DNA from: Apostichopus japonicus | Lineage: Eukaryota > Echinodermata > Holothuroidea > Aspidochirotida > Stichopodidae | Reading direction: 5' to 3' | Length of the DNA stretch: 64,000 nucleotides | Assembly (NCBI RefSeq): GCF_037975245.1 | Contig: NC_092566.1 | Span: 16,157,001-16,221,000, forward strand | Part shown: in pieces, positions 62,283-64,000 of the stretch | How the letters are laid out: each line of letters starts with the position of its first letter | Numbering within the stretch: the first letter of the stretch is position 1 | Translations under genes and position numbers: made by a program | The notes under the pieces: model-generated | What the model was told of the DNA's origin: nothing | The model's input: only the letters and a program-made list of their open reading frames with translations | Databases searched by the model: none

Positions 62283-63372
62283 ATTCCTCTCTATCTGATT
62301 AACAACTTGTTGTAATGTAAAAAGAAAAAGAAAATGACGTCATATGAAGGGGGGGGGGGTTATAATAAACAGTGACTATACGATAATAATGTCGCCCGTA
62401 AGTTTATTGTTGGTATGAGTTAAGGAATAGTTTAAATCAGTAAACATTGCAGCCTGATCTGTAGAACATAATGATGCATTATAAATATATCGTGACGTCA
62501 CATTCAGAATACGCTACTACATTATATGAACAAAAACAAAAGTTCTTTCTAAGAGTTGACACCCTTATTTCAAACCTCGTGGGTGTTTTCTCAACAGAAA
62601 AGAGTTCGAAAAGTGACTAAACCCACCCTGTAAATCTCATTATTGTGTGAGACTTCTTTTTAAAAAATTATACAAATACACACCCCATCAGAAAGACAGA
62701 GCTAATGAGGTACACATATATCCTAAAGTCACACAGGTTTTAGTTCCTTATATATATTATATATATACTGTTGAACATACATAACGTAAGACCACACTGC
62801 AGGGGGCCTCAGTGAGCTCCTTCACATTATGTGACTTTTACATTAAACACCTGCAGACCTATACACCCCAGCAGAACAAAGAACCGGTTGGGTATAAAAC
62901 AAAACACGCATATAGTAACAGTGCCATAGTTTTTACATGCTTTGTTCATCTAAAGATGATAGAATCGGCTGCAATTTATTGATTAAAAACACGTTTTTTT
63001 TTTTAATCGGTATTCTTATATGATATGAAGACCAATAGTTTTAACGTTATATACTTTAATTTTCGCAGTATTGTGCAACGAATCAGTGTTGAAGAAAAAC
63101 GTTGCCATTATTCTGTGTTAAGAGATAACTTTTGATAGAATTGTAATGTTCGTATGTCGTATTCTAAGAAAACAGAACATTCGCTATAATAAAGTGATGT
63201 TTCTGTAATTATTCCGGATTTCAAAAAATCCTGGGATGCTTCTGTAAAAGCATATAGTCCAGAGGAGTTTCAAATTAATCGCAAACAACCCGAAAATACT
63301 TAACAACATTTCACCAAAAGCATATATACACTCAGACCAATAATATAGGCTAAAACGGTACGAAAGTGGTTG

Positions 63373-63380
63373 TGACGTCA
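63373..63380. promoter_or_regulatory. Full CRE/ATF palindrome
   Basis: TGACGTCA within TGTGACGTCACAG. One of seven such perfect sites seen between 51.2 kb and the right edge; the others are at 51198, 59972, 60957, 62335, 62493 and 63957. Confidence 0.45.
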
Positions 63381-63551
63381 CAGATTCACTCTGTGTCCAT
63401 ATATCCAACCTAGGTGGGCGGTGGACCACGTACCCCATATAGAGACACTGTACAGGTGGCTATTTGCAAAACGTAGAGTTGCTGAAATAAGGAACTCAAA
63501 AAAAAAAAGATTAAAAAAAGAAGAAGAAAACAAAGAACATCGTAAGAAGAT

Positions 63552-63953
63552 TTTGCAATTCCAAATTCCTTACTCTGATTAAACCGTGTATTATTTTAAT
63601 CCACTCTTAATCCTCGAAAGTTATTCGCTTATTATTATTCAGACTTCGTAACAGATGTAAGGAGTAAATAACTTGAAGTAGAGGTGAGCGAGCCTATAGC
63701 AATCCTACACTGGTTACTTGGTTGCTTTTAGCACCCGCCGATAATTCTCGCATATTTAGTTAGTTATACTTTGTTTGACTTCTCTATAACGCTACGTTGT
63801 AGGCTGCGATACTACATAGTAACACTACATTTATGTATAGGTTAATAGCCTTATATATCGTTACACTGTAAAAGCTATAGGAAGTTTTTTTTTTTTAAAC
63901 AGGACCTAGCAGATTATCCTAAAAATAATTTGAGCTGTCTGGACAAAGTGAAC
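63552..63953 (+). repeat. Dispersed about 400-bp repeat, copy 2
   Basis: This is the partner of the copy at 50.0-50.4 kb, in the same order and orientation, with small indels and roughly three-quarters identity by eye. A poly-T run of about 10 (around 63,887) lies near its 3' end where copy 1 has a shorter T run. A TGACGTCA site follows directly. Confidence 0.65.
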
Positions 63954-64000
63954 CCGTGACGTCACGACCATACACTCGAACTGTATACAATTTGGAGGCA

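Overview
This is AT-rich eukaryotic DNA with almost no coding sequence. It has long stretches of stops in all frames, many (TA)n microsatellites, poly-G/poly-C runs, tRNA-derived SINEs, foldback (MITE-like) elements and several tandem arrays. The one convincing protein-coding segment has a GT splice donor and encodes a metazoan secreted-ligand/matrix type N-terminal domain. The overall texture (many AGGCCTAT/TATAGGCCT words, TACTGTA words, short tRNA-derived SINEs) suggests a marine invertebrate deuterostome, most likely an echinoderm such as a sea cucumber. That placement is inference from texture and cannot be proved from this window.

Layout. (1) About 1-32.4 kb is best read as the first intron, or part of it, of a minus-strand gene. 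No further exon of that gene could be recognised below 32,383. This part holds SINEs and TA tracts (7.9-8.6 kb and 18.0-18.5 kb), a foldback element (10.9-11.3 kb), a long AGGGG array (12.1-12.3 kb), several non-repetitive candidate regulatory blocks (about 9.0, 14.1, 19.6 and 22.4-23.0 kb), a 55-bp-unit tandem array (21.0-21.5 kb) and a 56-bp perfect palindrome (30.5 kb). (2) 32,383-32,851 (minus) is the first coding exon: signal peptide plus a domain resembling the N-terminal domains of agrin (NtA) and of long neuregulins, ending in a phase-1 splice donor. A weak TATA-like/E-box pair lies just upstream. (3) About 33-64 kb is the 5' flank of that gene or intergenic DNA. It contains more mobile and repetitive DNA: a truncated SINE (35.5 kb), a hAT-like element (36.7-37.1 kb), a TTTAACTG array (42.5 kb), a 450-bp foldback element with an internal satellite and 6-bp target duplication (46.7-47.2 kb), a pair of about 400-bp dispersed direct repeats (50.0 and 63.5 kb), three copies of an element whose 5' end is U2 snRNA-like (52.8-54.4 kb), a tRNA-headed SINE (55.1 kb), a 34-bp-unit array (56.0-56.9 kb), a 26-bp-unit array (61.35-61.56 kb) and a cluster of perfect TGACGTCA sites towards the right end.

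The exon seems to mark a boundary: TACTGTA/TACAGTA words are several-fold commoner to its left, and full TGACGTCA palindromes were seen only to its right. The observations most worth following are the U2-headed repeat family with conserved stem-loops, the 450-bp foldback element that carries its own satellite, the homeodomain/PBX-PREP site cluster at 14.1 kb, and the agrin/neuregulin-type exon itself. Nothing here looks like a multi-gene operon, CRISPR locus, prophage or defence system.
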